In this document: in pieces, positions 26,301 to 31,185 of the stretch | Layout of the letters: each line of letters opens with the position of its first letter | Position numbering within the stretch: position 1 is the first letter of the stretch | DNA from: Anisus vortex | Lineage: Eukaryota > Mollusca > Gastropoda > Planorbidae | Assembly: GCA_949126835.1 (NCBI GenBank) | Contig: OX421503.1 | Coordinates: 5,481,457 to 5,545,456 of the forward strand | Length of the DNA stretch: 64,000 nt | Direction: 5' to 3' | The notes under the pieces: generated by a model | Told to the model about the DNA's origin: nothing | Seen by the model: the letters and a program-made list of their open reading frames with translations, nothing else | Databases searched by the model: none | Position numbers and translations under genes: made by a program

Positions 26301-27280
26301 CAGTCGATACTAAAATACACATCGATGATAATATATATATATTTCATTGTAATTGCAAGATCTTGTAATTGAATTCAATTGTAATTGACAACGCTGTCTT
26401 TAGTTACTGTTTTTTTGTGAAATAAAATATGGTTTTTAAAATTGCCAAATGTTACGTCCACAATCCCCTTGTGGCCAGAGCTGTGTAGATCTTGCTGATA
26501 ATTCTCGTTAGTCCTAGGGGAGACTTTAATTATTAGTATTTATGTTTCAGTATTACACGAACTCTTCTTATAGTCCTGGGCACAAACTCAGTATTTGTAT
26601 TCCAACATTTCCTTTCTTGGGCATTAGAGTAGTAGATAAATCTTATAGTAATGTATACAACACAATAGAATAGTAACTTGACAAGGAAGCTTCAGTGTAA
26701 CTGTTGTTGATAGTTTATTTCAGGTGATATGTTCAATATATACAATATATCTATTATGTACAGTTAGAATAAAATAATGCAAACACAAACGTTCTCAAAG
26801 GAACATATTTTGAAACTCTCCGTCTTTCAGACAAAACAAATCATTAAATACTATCCGAGTGGTGCAAGGGACAGACCCACTACCAGTAGGGGTGAAAATC
26901 ATGGTAACATTACAAAACACATAACAAAACGATAGGAACTTCCCCTATTAAATAATGAGTCGTTCCCAGACCCTGAGAATTTGAGATCAACACAGAATCC
27001 CAGCATTAAGTAGAATCATTTGTCTTCACACTAAACGCCAGTCGATAGGAAGCCTAAGCCCCGCCCACAAAATCCTGTTTTAATGAGAAAAAGAGGGGGA
27101 AGAAGAATAAACATTGCGTGTTCCAATTCTTGGAAAAACAATATATATGACACAAATAAGACCATACTAATTCCTACTAATATATGAGGAATAACAGTAC
27201 AAACATATAAACAAATTATTAATACATACAACATTATTTCTGTTAACAGGAATGAAGAAGAGCCTAAGAAGTCGAAGTAA
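1..27280 (+). CDS. Gene 1: multi-exon type I membrane protein, 5' end missing
   Basis: Thirteen spliced segments join in one frame and give 494 residues to a stop at 27278-27280: 1-59, 899-1103, 1616-1827, 2969-3173, 12268-12579, 14838-14951, 15590-15641, 16343-16441, 23169-23219, 23321-23362, 24430-24480, 25844-25897 and 27250-27280. Every intron is GT-AG and the phases agree throughout. Order: end of a B module, A, B, A, C domain, transmembrane helix, long tail of mini-exons. The signal peptide and start lie before base 1. The ectodomain has paired cysteines and N-glycosylation sequons; the tail of about 130 residues has four tyrosines (in KYLN, KYSV, VYML, EYIM) but no canonical ITAM or ITIM. 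I do not recognise the family. It is paralogous to the gene at 41374-56531. A surface receptor or adhesion role is inferred from topology only. Confidence 0.82.
60..898. other. Gene 1 intron
   Basis: No coding signal. It holds a short SINE-like scrap near 300-360 ('gctggccacac'), a poly-C run at about 633-643 and, at about 661-675, the reverse complement of the GGCGTAGCCAGG repeat end that recurs elsewhere in the window. Confidence 0.6.
899..1103 (+). CDS. Gene 1 exon, A module 1
   Basis: 205 nt, acceptor 'tgcaacag', donor GTAAGT, phase 0 to 1. It encodes a 68-residue half-domain with a C-x10-C pair, the sequence YLNVT (N-glycosylation sequon in a predicted beta strand), a hydrophobic strand (VILKVIV) and the terminal LPVIHS motif. 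The length equals that of the A exons at 2969, 48037 and 51400, and the motifs match. The exon starts at the acceptor, not at a start codon. Domain unidentified; a beta-sandwich is inferred from the strand-like alternation. Confidence 0.88.
1104..1615. other. Gene 1 intron with a MITE
   Basis: The intron contains a MITE-like repeat at 1243-1395 and otherwise AT-rich sequence with no coding signal. Confidence 0.6.
1243..1395. mobile_element. hAT-type MITE (CAGGGGTCG ends)
   Basis: Left end CAGGGGTCGACAAACC and right end GGTTGCTATCCTCTG form imperfect terminal inverted repeats. The inside carries the 'gcgtgc' motifs shared with copies at 15038 and 54011. Non-coding, no clear target duplication, so an old copy. 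Family assigned by analogy with the 54011 copy, which has a perfect 8-bp duplication. Confidence 0.55.
1616..1827 (+). CDS. Gene 1 exon, B module 2
   Basis: 212 nt, acceptor 'tctttacag', phase 1 to 0, donor GTAAGA. It encodes about 70 residues beginning KLTHED, then NCITNCNTG with two Cys, a hydrophobic strand (RLILVANIAL), SFQW and a terminal Asp. It is close to the B exon at 50815-51020, which shares ELTD, SCKTGILAN, RLILVG and TFQWK. With the following A exon it makes one B-A module of about 138 residues. Confidence 0.88.
1828..2968. repeat. Gene 1 intron with a 26-bp tandem duplication
   Basis: A 26-bp unit (containing 'cttaatactttactcactg') is repeated twice at about 2835-2884. The rest of the intron shows no coding potential or recognised repeat. 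Confidence 0.55.
2969..3173 (+). CDS. Gene 1 exon, A module 2
   Basis: 205 nt, acceptor 'tctcacag', donor GTAAGT, phase 0 to 1. It encodes LNMISLN, a C-x10-C pair, IYLNMT (N-glycosylation sequon at the same position as in A module 1), a KISIKVFVG strand and LPWIQ. Its closest relative in the window is the A exon at 51400-51604, which shares KISLN, the Cys pair, YLNTT, LKIFVG and LPVIQ. So second modules pair with second modules across the two genes. Confidence 0.88.
3174..4243. repeat. Intron part with an inverted pair of SINE halves
   Basis: 3215-3330 carries the 3' half of the tRNA-derived SINE in reverse orientation ('tgtggccacggcatactaggtgattgtg'-like core). 3340-3465 carries the same half forwards ('ggcggctgggcattgtgttgg'). 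The arms are about 100 bp and face each other. Another reversed scrap of the same SINE lies at about 4008-4060. No coding sequence. Confidence 0.6.
4244..4945 (+). repeat. 5' LTR of the Gmr1-like element
   Basis: Starts TGTTACGTTCCC and ends CGTAATA; it matches 10161-10861 almost base for base. Left flank CACT is the target duplication. The AAATAAAGAG motif near 4840 is a possible polyadenylation signal. Confidence 0.92.
4952..4970 (+). other. Primer-binding-site candidate
   Basis: TTGGGGTCCCGTCCATGAT begins six bases after the 5' LTR, the usual place for a tRNA primer site. I cannot name the primer tRNA with certainty. Confidence 0.5.
5147..6235 (+). CDS. gag: Gag with SCAN-like capsid region (Gmr1-like element)
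   Basis: 362 codons to a TAA. Residues about 80-140 are a highly charged helix of repeated KDKEIAL-type units, likely a coiled coil. Residues about 160-330 are capsid-like, with RFIETKIDNYFPQFE, then a segment (FRDYRKL, EFLREKERRLERWL, LMEEFKNCV) that resembles a SCAN domain. Published work derives the SCAN domain from Gmr1-like capsids. The TAA at 6233 falls between the first and second Cys of a CCHC zinc knuckle whose remaining ligands follow in the same frame, so the nucleic-acid-binding part is cut off. Whether this is decay or a readthrough site is not shown by one copy. Confidence 0.85.
   Translation: MDIQAFLLKPSVEKLDTCNRKDLVAIAKQLGLKVKSNALKKEIKDAIVIHYVDEDVFPEEALTTISPDESKASSSNIELQIKLKEMEIESQLALKDKEIALKDKEIALKEKEKEKEIALEKMRLEKEIELKKIEFNSNVRPDPSPTVSQTVEATKFLRIVPRFIETKIDNYFPQFELAVKNFSVPETLWPTLLQTVLTGRAAEVFCSLTIEQQKDYQVAKQLILKAYELVPEAYRLQFRDYRKLDGQTHVEFLREKERRLERWLTSREIGNDFAKLKNIILMEEFKNCVRLDVRTHLADRGEEGVHKAAVLADDFVISHRFVKLPSDVKQKQSKVHEPTASTSTQSSSTTERKSSTVKESCS
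6236..7045 (+). CDS. Protease region (zinc-knuckle remnant, Ser/Thr-rich linker, aspartic protease)
   Basis: Same frame as gag and directly after its stop. It opens with the rest of the CCHC knuckle (CKKEGHKLDDC). Then comes a Ser/Thr-rich linker with about five imperfect repeats of roughly 20 residues (SSRCF.DS..SF), followed by an aspartic protease whose active-site motif DTGAS is encoded at 6797-6811. The frame is closed by a TAG at 7043-7045 shortly after the protease, in the same frame as the integrase that follows. That stop is probably an inactivating mutation, because the related element at 28789-31131 keeps protease and integrase in one frame. Confidence 0.82.
   Translation, partial: CKKEGHKLDDCWKLKRKNEKAPSKVSACTVHWSPKSTSTSAVSDKAGKKDSKQTVFESSSASTHSVQDSSNTSLRCSTNSIESFPTTSSRCFTDSRKSFPHTSTRCSIDSHKSFTNTSSRCSPDSKESFSNASSRCFPDSIKSLTQVQMSTSDNTDVLLEDFKPFVSEGFVSLPGDSTSLRPITILRDTGASQSLLLEGILPLSETTTTGKSILLRGVELGCINVPLHFIEIKSDLVSGPVVVGVRPTLPLEGISLLLGNDLAGGKVIA
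7046..8926 (+). CDS. pol: Integrase and start of reverse transcriptase (Gmr1-like pol)
   Basis: In frame with gag and protease. It contains an HHCC zinc-binding domain (H at about 7491, then HLGIHKTYH and CRSCHTC) and a DDE integrase core with D at 7705-7707 (LIDCVGPL), D at 7882-7884 (SDQGTNF) and E at 7991-7993 (ALERFHQTLK). A GPY-type C-terminal module (GPYEVESK) follows. The last about 130 residues are the connection into reverse transcriptase (VKQHPYRVNPEKL). A one-base frameshift near 8900 ends the frame with a TGA at 8924-8926 just before RT motif 1. Integrase upstream of RT is the diagnostic feature. Confidence 0.9.
   Translation, partial: PIVTREPNVSASPEEDQELYPACAVTRSMSLKTSKEESSTKAHNNFDDVDLETTFFTTLEGNQTSSSDKTVSTREQLIEEQKNDPELAKLRETAMSPQEAEQETTGYYLNDDMLFRKWKPPDASNDEEWRLVHQIVVPERYRADIMNMAHDTPMSGHLGIHKTYHKIMSHFFWPRLRKDVVRYCRSCHTCQMVGKPNQKIPVAPLKPIPAFEEPFSRVLIDCVGPLPRTKAGHQYMLTIMCASTRFPEAIPLRNIKAPNIVKALTKFFTLFGLPKSIQSDQGTNFTANLFKQVMDQLGIKHCMSSAYHAESQGALERFHQTLKNMIRTFCHEHEKDWDEGIHMLLFATRESVQESLGFSPFELVFGHSVRGPLKCIKETWMSPTATVGLLEHVLKFKTRLREAFLLAQSNLKQSQSHMKSWYDKKARAREFSPGDKVLVFLPIPGQPLQARYFGPYEVESKISDLNYSIKTPDRRKKKQLCHVNILKAYVSRNSEIDSKKVSDPIPCSLNITPVVPQDIVKEKFGQYKLPNSYILHNLDKKLSHLPLTEKNVLENVIKDFYNIFPDVPNKTNLIVHDVDVGNATPVKQHPYRVNPEKLEVLRSEIKYMLDNDILNQAQAIGAHLVF
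8923..10050 (+). CDS. pol: Reverse transcriptase and RNase H (Gmr1-like pol, second half)
   Basis: 375 codons in a different frame from the integrase because of the frameshift near 8900; it has no start codon of its own. RT: FRFCTDYRKVN, FPIPRMDDLID, KIDLLSGYWQV, MPFGMKNAPATFQ, the catalytic YIDD at 9247-9258, then EYLGHVV. RNase H: LAIDASDTGVGAIL, STVEKECLGLI, FTDHNPLTFV and the terminal NVIADALSRL. The stop at 10048-10050 is followed by about 100 bp and the 3' LTR, leaving no room for an envelope gene. Confidence 0.9.
   Translation: MIPKPDKTFRFCTDYRKVNTFTKTDSFPIPRMDDLIDRIGDATYITKIDLLSGYWQVPLSDRAKEISAFVTPEGLYQYKVMPFGMKNAPATFQRMINNFIADQENCNAYIDDVIIYSKDFSAHVKQLRSLFEKLSKANLTVNLHKCEFCHAHVEYLGHVVGHGHIKPVTAKVEAIKAFPIPTDRKQLRRYLGMAGYYRKFCENFSVIATPLTNLLKKNVRFIWTETCQRAFDQIKHILSNSPVLMAPDFGKQFKLAIDASDTGVGAILFQEDGFQVDHPVCFFSKKFNVHQKNYSTVEKECLGLILSLHQFDFYISGCKFPLVVFTDHNPLTFVNKMSGKNQRLLRWSLFLQEYNLDIIHIKGTDNVIADALSRL
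10161..10861 (+). repeat. 3' LTR of the Gmr1-like element
   Basis: Near-identical to 4244-4945, with a few substitutions and short indels in poly-T runs, implying recent insertion. It is preceded by the polypurine tract 10151-10160 and followed by the target duplication CACT. Confidence 0.92.
10866..12267. other. Gene 1 intron remainder
   Basis: AT-rich; a CT run at about 11811-11828. No gene, no recognised repeat. Confidence 0.5.
12268..12579 (+). CDS. Gene 1 exon, C domain (Cys-rich membrane-proximal ectodomain)
   Basis: 312 nt, acceptor 'tgttacag', donor GTTTGT, phase 1-1, so it is a symmetric domain exon. 104 residues: SLNGK, LNFT (sequon), QLCCES, PCYAIITP, PIIE, a further Cys, YKLGY, ICG and a LHVY strand. 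All six Cys and the LNFT sequon are conserved in the paralogous exon 53237-53557, at roughly 50% identity. This is the best conserved part between the two genes. Ig-like topology is possible but not demonstrable by eye. Confidence 0.9.
12580..14837. other. Gene 1 intron
   Basis: 2.26 kb of AT-rich sequence. No coding exon with matching phase and no repeat family I recognise. Confidence 0.5.
14838..14951 (+). CDS. Gene 1 exon, transmembrane helix
   Basis: 114 nt, acceptor 'tctctttag', donor GTATGT, phase 1-1. It encodes a short juxtamembrane stalk (SSLPSEDIAK), an uncharged helix of about 20 residues (VLGGLLVTFLIAFGIGFCF) and a basic stop-transfer cluster (KKCVRKK). This fixes the topology: ectodomain N-terminal, tail cytoplasmic. 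It corresponds to 53658-53759 in gene 2, which has a lysine inside the helix. Confidence 0.9.
14952..15589. other. Gene 1 intron with a MITE
   Basis: Contains the MITE at 15038-15213; otherwise nothing recognised. Confidence 0.5.
15038..15213. mobile_element. hAT-type MITE (GGTCGGCAA ends)
   Basis: Ends CATGGGTCGGCAATC and GGTTGCTGATCCCTG are imperfect inverted repeats. The inside ('gcgtgccaac', 'catcctgctc', 'cgcgccattgaaaatc') matches the copy at 54011-54197. No intact target duplication. Confidence 0.65.
15590..15641 (+). CDS. Gene 1 cytoplasmic mini-exon 1
   Basis: 52 nt, acceptor 'ttctcacag', donor GTAAGT, phase 1 to 2. It encodes NIVDCAMKYLNGDDNA, with one tyrosine. Called from splice sites, phase and position after the membrane exon. 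Confidence 0.7.
15642..16342. other. Gene 1 intron
   Basis: A degenerate CTAT-rich tract lies at about 15830-15900; nothing else recognised. Confidence 0.45.
16343..16441 (+). CDS. Gene 1 cytoplasmic exon 2 (Ser/Thr/Gln-rich)
   Basis: 99 nt, acceptor 'gctaagcag', donor GTAAGT, phase 2-2. It encodes LSLIEDSVDNSNSTSSETQ, PQSTQ and TTDIPMTA: an acidic, Ser/Thr-rich, disordered stretch that could be phosphorylated. No known motif. Confidence 0.7.
16543..19640 (-). mobile_element. hAT-like DNA transposon, 3.1 kb, with degenerate transposase
   Basis: Terminal inverted repeats begin TAGGGYGTCCCAAAAA, and a second inverted block (AGCTCATTTG...GAGGTCCCCCAAGAG) lies about 100 bp in at both ends. The target duplication ATATACAT (16535-16542 and 19641-19648) is a perfect 8 bp, as expected for hAT-like elements. 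The transposase reads on the minus strand in several frames. The insertion is in the gene 1 intron between tail exons. Confidence 0.85.
17014..19183 (-). pseudogene. Transposase of the 16543-19640 element, frameshifted
   Basis: Minus-strand reading, N to C: 19183-18335 (charged N-terminal region, many Lys/Glu/Gln), 18383-17832, 17968-17741, 17811-17014, so at least three frameshifts (near 18360, 17940 and 17780). Blocks that look like an RNase-H-fold transposase are VHWDGKLL, MCFDTTASNTG, CRHHMLEVLL and ARWMAKAIYALKI. The Asp in the first two and the CRHH box sit where hAT enzymes keep catalytic and structural residues. I recall similar uncharacterised proteins in many invertebrate genomes but cannot name the subfamily. 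Decay shows this copy cannot make a full enzyme. Confidence 0.75.
20279..20312. repeat. TA microsatellite
   Basis: About 17 TA units inside the LTR at 20000-20710. Confidence 0.9.
22036..22302 (-). pseudogene. Pol fragment, start of RT, internally deleted
   Basis: The minus strand encodes about 88 residues matching the C-terminal end of the pol frame at 28789-31131: YMLENDIGEECDSEWSSPC, FYRDFGKL and WYPIPRIIDKIE, then an early stop. Immediately beyond, in another frame, is DTLSRV, the RNase H C-terminus. So RT catalytic and RNase H parts are deleted at the same place as in the other copy. Confidence 0.75.
22386..23168. other. Gene 1 intron
   Basis: No gene or recognised element. The last 130 bp (from about 23040) are duplicated upstream of the exon at 24430 ('ttactatattat...cccaactaactta'). 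Confidence 0.5.
23169..23219 (+). CDS. Gene 1 cytoplasmic mini-exon 3 (PKER repeat, copy 1)
   Basis: 51 nt, acceptor 'catttatag', donor GTAAGT, phase 2-2. It encodes SPKERRAAQFEAECLP. Homologous to 24430-24480 (GPKERKGVEFEAVYML). Flanking intron sequence is duplicated too, so this is a local tandem exon duplication. Confidence 0.75.
23321..23362 (+). CDS. Gene 1 cytoplasmic mini-exon 4
   Basis: 42 nt, acceptor 'ctaaccgtag', donor GTAAGC, phase 2-2. It encodes TRKYSVAQDDKFN. The equivalent position in the second copy of the duplication, after 24480, is occupied by the solo LTR at 24581, so no counterpart survives there. Confidence 0.65.
23380..24260 (-). mobile_element. CR1-like LINE fragments
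   Basis: 23420-23500 resembles a LINE 3' tail on the + strand ('gagcgcactgagcatgctttgc', 'aaggcgctttacaaa', ending in ATT repeats). 23575-24250 on the minus strand encodes broken reverse-transcriptase pieces: IKEKLVQTIEALYNKASSTV, KLNGCIGDFF, GVRQ, then after frame changes a degenerate RLCNIR.SD.FVLLAESNKEL block at the YADD region. Several frameshifts; dead copy. Confidence 0.65.
24430..24480 (+). CDS. Gene 1 cytoplasmic mini-exon 5 (PKER repeat, copy 2)
   Basis: 51 nt, acceptor 'ttttttatag', donor GTAATT, phase 2-2. It encodes GPKERKGVEFEAVYML, a duplicate of the exon at 23169. Being symmetric, either copy could be skipped without a frame change. Confidence 0.72.
24581..25243 (-). repeat. 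Solo LTR of the second Gmr1-like family
   Basis: 663 bp from TGTTACGACC to ATGACA on the + strand, with a perfect 4-bp target duplication ACAT on both sides (24577-24580 and 25244-25247). Diverged from the LTRs at 26450 and 33058, with no internal region: the product of LTR-LTR recombination. Confidence 0.85.
25362..25428 (+). CDS. Gene 1 possible alternative last exon
   Basis: Acceptor 'cttcattacag' in phase 2, compatible with the exon ending at 24480. It reads SDAQSSWLSEDYAVQYAHF then TK and TAA (25426-25428), with no suitable donor. If used, it would replace the exons at 25844 and 27250 and give a shorter tail ending differently. Supported only by splice-site and frame fit. Confidence 0.4.
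25429..25843. other. Gene 1 intron
   Basis: AT-rich; nothing recognised. Confidence 0.4.
25844..25897 (+). CDS. Gene 1 cytoplasmic mini-exon 6 (acidic)
   Basis: 54 nt, acceptor 'tttattacag', donor GTAAGT, phase 2-2. It encodes VEEEERNEYIMEAARDT, acidic with one tyrosine. Confidence 0.7.
25898..26445. other. Gene 1 intron
   Basis: No coding signal; the last four bases before the LTR (26446-26449, CAAA) are the target duplication. Confidence 0.5.
26450..27152 (-). repeat. LTR, solo-like, second Gmr1-like family
   Basis: 703 bp, TGTTACG...ATGACA on +. It differs from 33058-33760 at only about 1% of sites. It is flanked by CAAA on both sides (26446-26449 and 27153-27156), exactly like a solo LTR, and runs straight into host intron and the last exon of gene 1 rather than into the element's interior. 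Confidence 0.85.
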
Positions 27281-27416
27281 AATGCCTACTATGGAATTTG
27301 ATTGTGTATATTTGTTCTCTCAAATCTAAATCCATTAGATGTTTAAATATCAAATTATAGAAGGGTATTTAATTTTGTAAAAAATGATGTTATATAATAA
27401 GTATATATCGTAAAGT
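27153..27416 (+). repeat. Host segment duplicated at 33761-34024
   Basis: The 264 bp after the LTR, containing the last exon and the start of the 3' UTR, are identical to 33761-34024 as far as I can read. Identity stops abruptly after 'cgtaaagt', where the sequence jumps into the middle of an LTR. Confidence 0.85.
27250..27280 (+). CDS. Gene 1 last coding exon (copy 1)
   Basis: 31 nt, acceptor 'ctgttaacag', phase 2. It encodes NEEEPKKSK then TAA (27278-27280). The last exon of gene 2 (56501-56531) likewise ends KKSK-stop with the same length and phase, which strongly supports the call. An identical copy is at 33858-33888. Confidence 0.82.
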
Positions 27417-27520
27417 AAAGCCTAAGCCCCGCCAACAAAATCCTGTTTTAATGAGAAAAAGAGGGGGAAGAAGAATAAGCATTGCGTGTTCCAATTCTTG
27501 GAAAAACTATATATATGACA

Positions 27521-28788
27521 CCCAATGAAAGAAATAATGTACCATAATTATCCAAGTAATACTCAACATGGTACATTTTTCGTACTTAACACTATCGTTT
27601 TAACAACCATCAATCAATGGAAGATTATAAGACAATTTAAGCAAACATGGCTCACTGGCACAACTAAATTATAAAAAGTGTCACTACACAATGGTAATTG
27701 TGATTATAACTTGATGGACAAATATTTCCCCGTTAATATTAATATTAACTAATGTCTCAACAATTACAAATAATTTTAAAATATTCTAGTCATTCTTATT
27801 TTAACTAGGTACAGTTGTGTGGATTTCCACCAAAAATTTGCAAAAAGTTTTAATCTATTAAACAAATATAACATTGCTCAAACTCTGTCAATTTCCAACA
27901 GTTTACTTCTAATATACAAACCAAAAGATAAGTAATACGTAACTCGAATCAAACTATAGGTTACTTCCCCTTTAAATTACATTGTCAACTTGACATTAAC
28001 AGGGTTCATTCCTAAGATGATGATACTTCCCCTTTTCTCAAATATGAGGAGAAAATACGCTCTAGTTACGATTACTACAGTAATCTAAATATCAAAATGT
28101 AATCCACTATTATGCGTTTTTGGCAAATTTGAAAGTTTAATATAAAAGATTGTTCAGGGTTGAATGAGTGTACACCTTTAGGTACCTTTGTTTCCCTCCA
28201 TTCCCGGATATATGGAATATATAACAACCTATATACAACATAGTGAATATCCACTAGTTTTTTCCTATTCTATTACCATGCTATAACAATTTGGCAATAG
28301 ATTTCCAATATTATCTATTAATTTATACCAATTGATATTACATCTCTTTCTAAGATAAAAATTGTACATATTATTATTTAGTTCCATTCATTAACTAAAA
28401 TAAAACAAGATAATAAATCAACTAGCTCAAAGTTTTCCCACTTAATTGCATGTGATGACAATTACTTTTATCCATCCATATCAAGTAAATACGTGCATAT
28501 TATATATTTATTGCATCATGCATCAACATTTAAATGGAATTTCTTTTCCATAATCAAATGAATTTAAAATATATCAGAACATCAATATTATACATGATTA
28601 TAAAAATTATTAATACTTTCAAAAGACTTGACTTCTGTATGATACAAGTATTCTATAGGTATTCCATAATCAAAATTCAAACGAATGATAGGTTATCATG
28701 ACACATTCTTAATGAATAAGTGAGATGATCTAAAAAAGAAGTATAGGGTTATTCAGTCAATCATCTAGCACCCGAGATAGAGTATCAG
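27521..28788. other. 3' untranslated region of the RT-less element
   Basis: Non-coding AT-rich 1.27 kb conserved at 20711-22035. At its 5' side (about 28750-28790) the minus strand encodes, out of frame, IADTLSRVLDD and a stop, the end of RNase H. Confidence 0.7.
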
Positions 28789-31131
28789 CTATGACCTTGT
28801 CTCTATCTTGTCGATGATACGGGGAATGGGATACCAGTCGGTCTTTGTCAAATTACTTAATTTCCCAAGGTCTCTATAAAACTGCAGTGTGTGGTCGGCT
28901 TTTGGTACCATCACACAGGGTGTAGACCATTTGCTATCACATTTTTCTCCTATGTCATCTTCTAACATATACTTTACATCTAATTTAATATGCTCAGGTC
29001 TGATGGGGTCAAATGGATGCTGTTTAATAGACCTGGCACTATTGGTTAACACTACATCGTGCTCTATGACATGTGTCCTACTGGGAACATTTGTAAACAT
29101 TGACTTATTTTCATGTACCAGCTCAATAATCTTCTCCTTATCTTCTACCGGAAGATGTTCTAGCCTTGTATCTAAACTCTTAGGGGCATCTGTATTATTA
29201 AGTTTACTTTCTTCAAACTTATATTCTATCCTAGATAAATCCGTCGGGACTCTAGCTAACGAAATTATGGGGACCTCCCGTGGTTTACTCTTTCCCCTTG
29301 AAACATAGGGCTTAAGCAAATTAATATGGCATACCCTCTGCTTTTGTCTCCGGTCAGGAGTCTTTATCAAATAATTGACCTCGCCAAGCTTTGACTCTAT
29401 CTCATAGGGTCCACTAAACTTTGCACTTAAAGGCTGATTTTGCAAAGGTAGAAACACAAGAACTTTGTCACCTGGTGCAAAAGTTCTAGCTGTAGCTTTA
29501 CGGTAATAGTTCTGTCTCATATGCTCCTGCATCTGTGGAAAACGAATCTTCACATGGTTAAAAGCATGATAATGCCTATTTTTAAATTTATCTACACATG
29601 ACAAAAGTCCAATCGGTTCACTGTCCGTTAGCCAAGTTTCATGTAGAAGTTTCAACGGACCTCTGACTGAGTGTCCATACACAAGTTCGAATGGGCTAAA
29701 CCCCAGGGATTCCTGAGTGGCCTCCCTTGCAGCGAACAGTACATAAGGCACACCCTTATCCCAGTTTTTCTCGTTTTCATAACAGTACTTTTTAAGCCTC
29801 GATTTTAATGTCTGATGAAACCTTTCCAGAGCTCCCTGGCTCTTAGGATGATAGGCACTTGATAGCCTATGGCTTATCCCTGATTGTTCCATGACTTGTT
29901 TGAAAATGTTCGAAGTAAAGTTAGTCCCCTGGTCGGACTGTACTGTCTTCGGTAGGCCATAACGTGTGAAGAAATTTGTCAGGGCGTCTACCACCTTCAC
30001 TGTTGTTATGTTCCGCAACGAAATGGCTTCCGGGAAGCGAGTGAATGAACACATGACTGTGAGCAGGTATTGAAAACCGGCTTTTGTTTTCGGCAACGGG
30101 CCCACGCAATCAATGAGTATATGACTGAATGGTTCGTCGAACGCTGGTATCGGCTGGAGTGGAGCGACAAGAATTCGTTGGTTAGGACGTCCTACCATTT
30201 GGCATACGTGGCAAGTCTTGCAGTATTGTTCGACATCTCTTCTCAGTCCTGGCCAGTAGAAGTAAGGGAGGATACGGTGGTGCGTTTTTCGGACTCCCAT
30301 GTGACCAGCGAAAGGAAGATCATGCGCCATACGCAGTATATCTTGACGATAGCACTTAGGTATTACAATCTGGTGAATACTGTCCCACTCGTTTGTACCT
30401 GAGTTGAGCGGTTTCGACTTTCTCATCAACACTTCATCTTTCATGTAAAAACATTCCGCCATTGCATCTGCAGTCTTTTCATCAACAGCTTTCATTCTGA
30501 GTTGCATTATTACTTCGTCATTCAATTGTTCTTTCACCAATTTGTGCTTTGGTGACAAAATGTTATCGTTTTCTGTTGCATCACCAGTTGTTAGTTCAGC
30601 AAAGAACGTAGCACTTAAATCGATGTCAGGTGTTTCAGTTATCACTGTTTCATTCGCATGTGTGTCTTCAGAACAGACAAACACATCTTTCGTTGCACTA
30701 CACGGCGTAGCAGGAGTCTTTACCGACTTCTTTTTCTGCATTGCTCTTGTCAGTGCACATGTTGGGCGTTCATTGGCAGGACGTAGGTTTTTGTCCTCCG
30801 CCATCTTTGTCTCCAACACTTTAACCATGGGCTCGACAGTGACTCTGCCGCCCATAATGTCATTTCCTAATATCATGGAAACGCCTTTGACGGGTAGTGC
30901 GCGCCACACTCCCACTACGATGTTACCTGTAAAAATATCCGACTCGAGTTTTATTCTGTGCAGTGGAGCTTCCACAGCCTCCATACTAGCACCTCTCAGC
31001 ACAACAGACTCACCGGTACTGGTGGCATCTGTTAACGGCACACTGCCCTCCAGGATCACGCTGACAGCAGAGCCCGTGTCACGTAATATCTGTATTTTCT
31101 TCTTGCTGAGTACATCGACTTCTGTCGACAC
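28789..31131 (-). CDS. pol: Protease-integrase polyprotein with truncated RT (Gmr1-like)
   Basis: 780 codons, uninterrupted. Protease motif DTGSA at residues about 17-21. Integrase zinc domain with HMGVRKTHH and CKTCHVC at about 270-310. DDE core with LIDCVGPL (about 340), SDQGTNF (about 397) and QGALERFHQ (about 430). GPYEIESK C-terminal module near 570. RT opening (CVMVPKADHTLQFY, WYPIPRIIDKIE) at 730-775, then stop. The frame is cut where the internal deletion joins RT to the RNase H end in another frame. This copy could make protease and integrase but no polymerase, so it would need another element's RT. Confidence 0.88.
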   Translation of the reverse strand: MSTEVDVLSKKKIQILRDTGSAVSVILEGSVPLTDATSTGESVVLRGASMEAVEAPLHRIKLESDIFTGNIVVGVWRALPVKGVSMILGNDIMGGRVTVEPMVKVLETKMAEDKNLRPANERPTCALTRAMQKKKSVKTPATPCSATKDVFVCSEDTHANETVITETPDIDLSATFFAELTTGDATENDNILSPKHKLVKEQLNDEVIMQLRMKAVDEKTADAMAECFYMKDEVLMRKSKPLNSGTNEWDSIHQIVIPKCYRQDILRMAHDLPFAGHMGVRKTHHRILPYFYWPGLRRDVEQYCKTCHVCQMVGRPNQRILVAPLQPIPAFDEPFSHILIDCVGPLPKTKAGFQYLLTVMCSFTRFPEAISLRNITTVKVVDALTNFFTRYGLPKTVQSDQGTNFTSNIFKQVMEQSGISHRLSSAYHPKSQGALERFHQTLKSRLKKYCYENEKNWDKGVPYVLFAAREATQESLGFSPFELVYGHSVRGPLKLLHETWLTDSEPIGLLSCVDKFKNRHYHAFNHVKIRFPQMQEHMRQNYYRKATARTFAPGDKVLVFLPLQNQPLSAKFSGPYEIESKLGEVNYLIKTPDRRQKQRVCHINLLKPYVSRGKSKPREVPIISLARVPTDLSRIEYKFEESKLNNTDAPKSLDTRLEHLPVEDKEKIIELVHENKSMFTNVPSRTHVIEHDVVLTNSARSIKQHPFDPIRPEHIKLDVKYMLEDDIGEKCDSKWSTPCVMVPKADHTLQFYRDLGKLSNLTKTDWYPIPRIIDKIETRS

Positions 31132-31185
31132 TGTCCCCTCGTAGACAAAGGGTCGAAAATCGGATAGGTCGTCCTCTTCCGGGAC

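Noticed and set aside
27031..27234. Open frames on the minus strand here and identical at 33639-33842
   Set aside because: They lie within the LTR and adjoining duplicated host intron; identity is due to the duplicated block, not to a gene.
30542..31144. 200-codon + strand frame opposite pol
   Set aside because: Antisense shadow of the protease-integrase frame, which has clear catalytic motifs on the minus strand.
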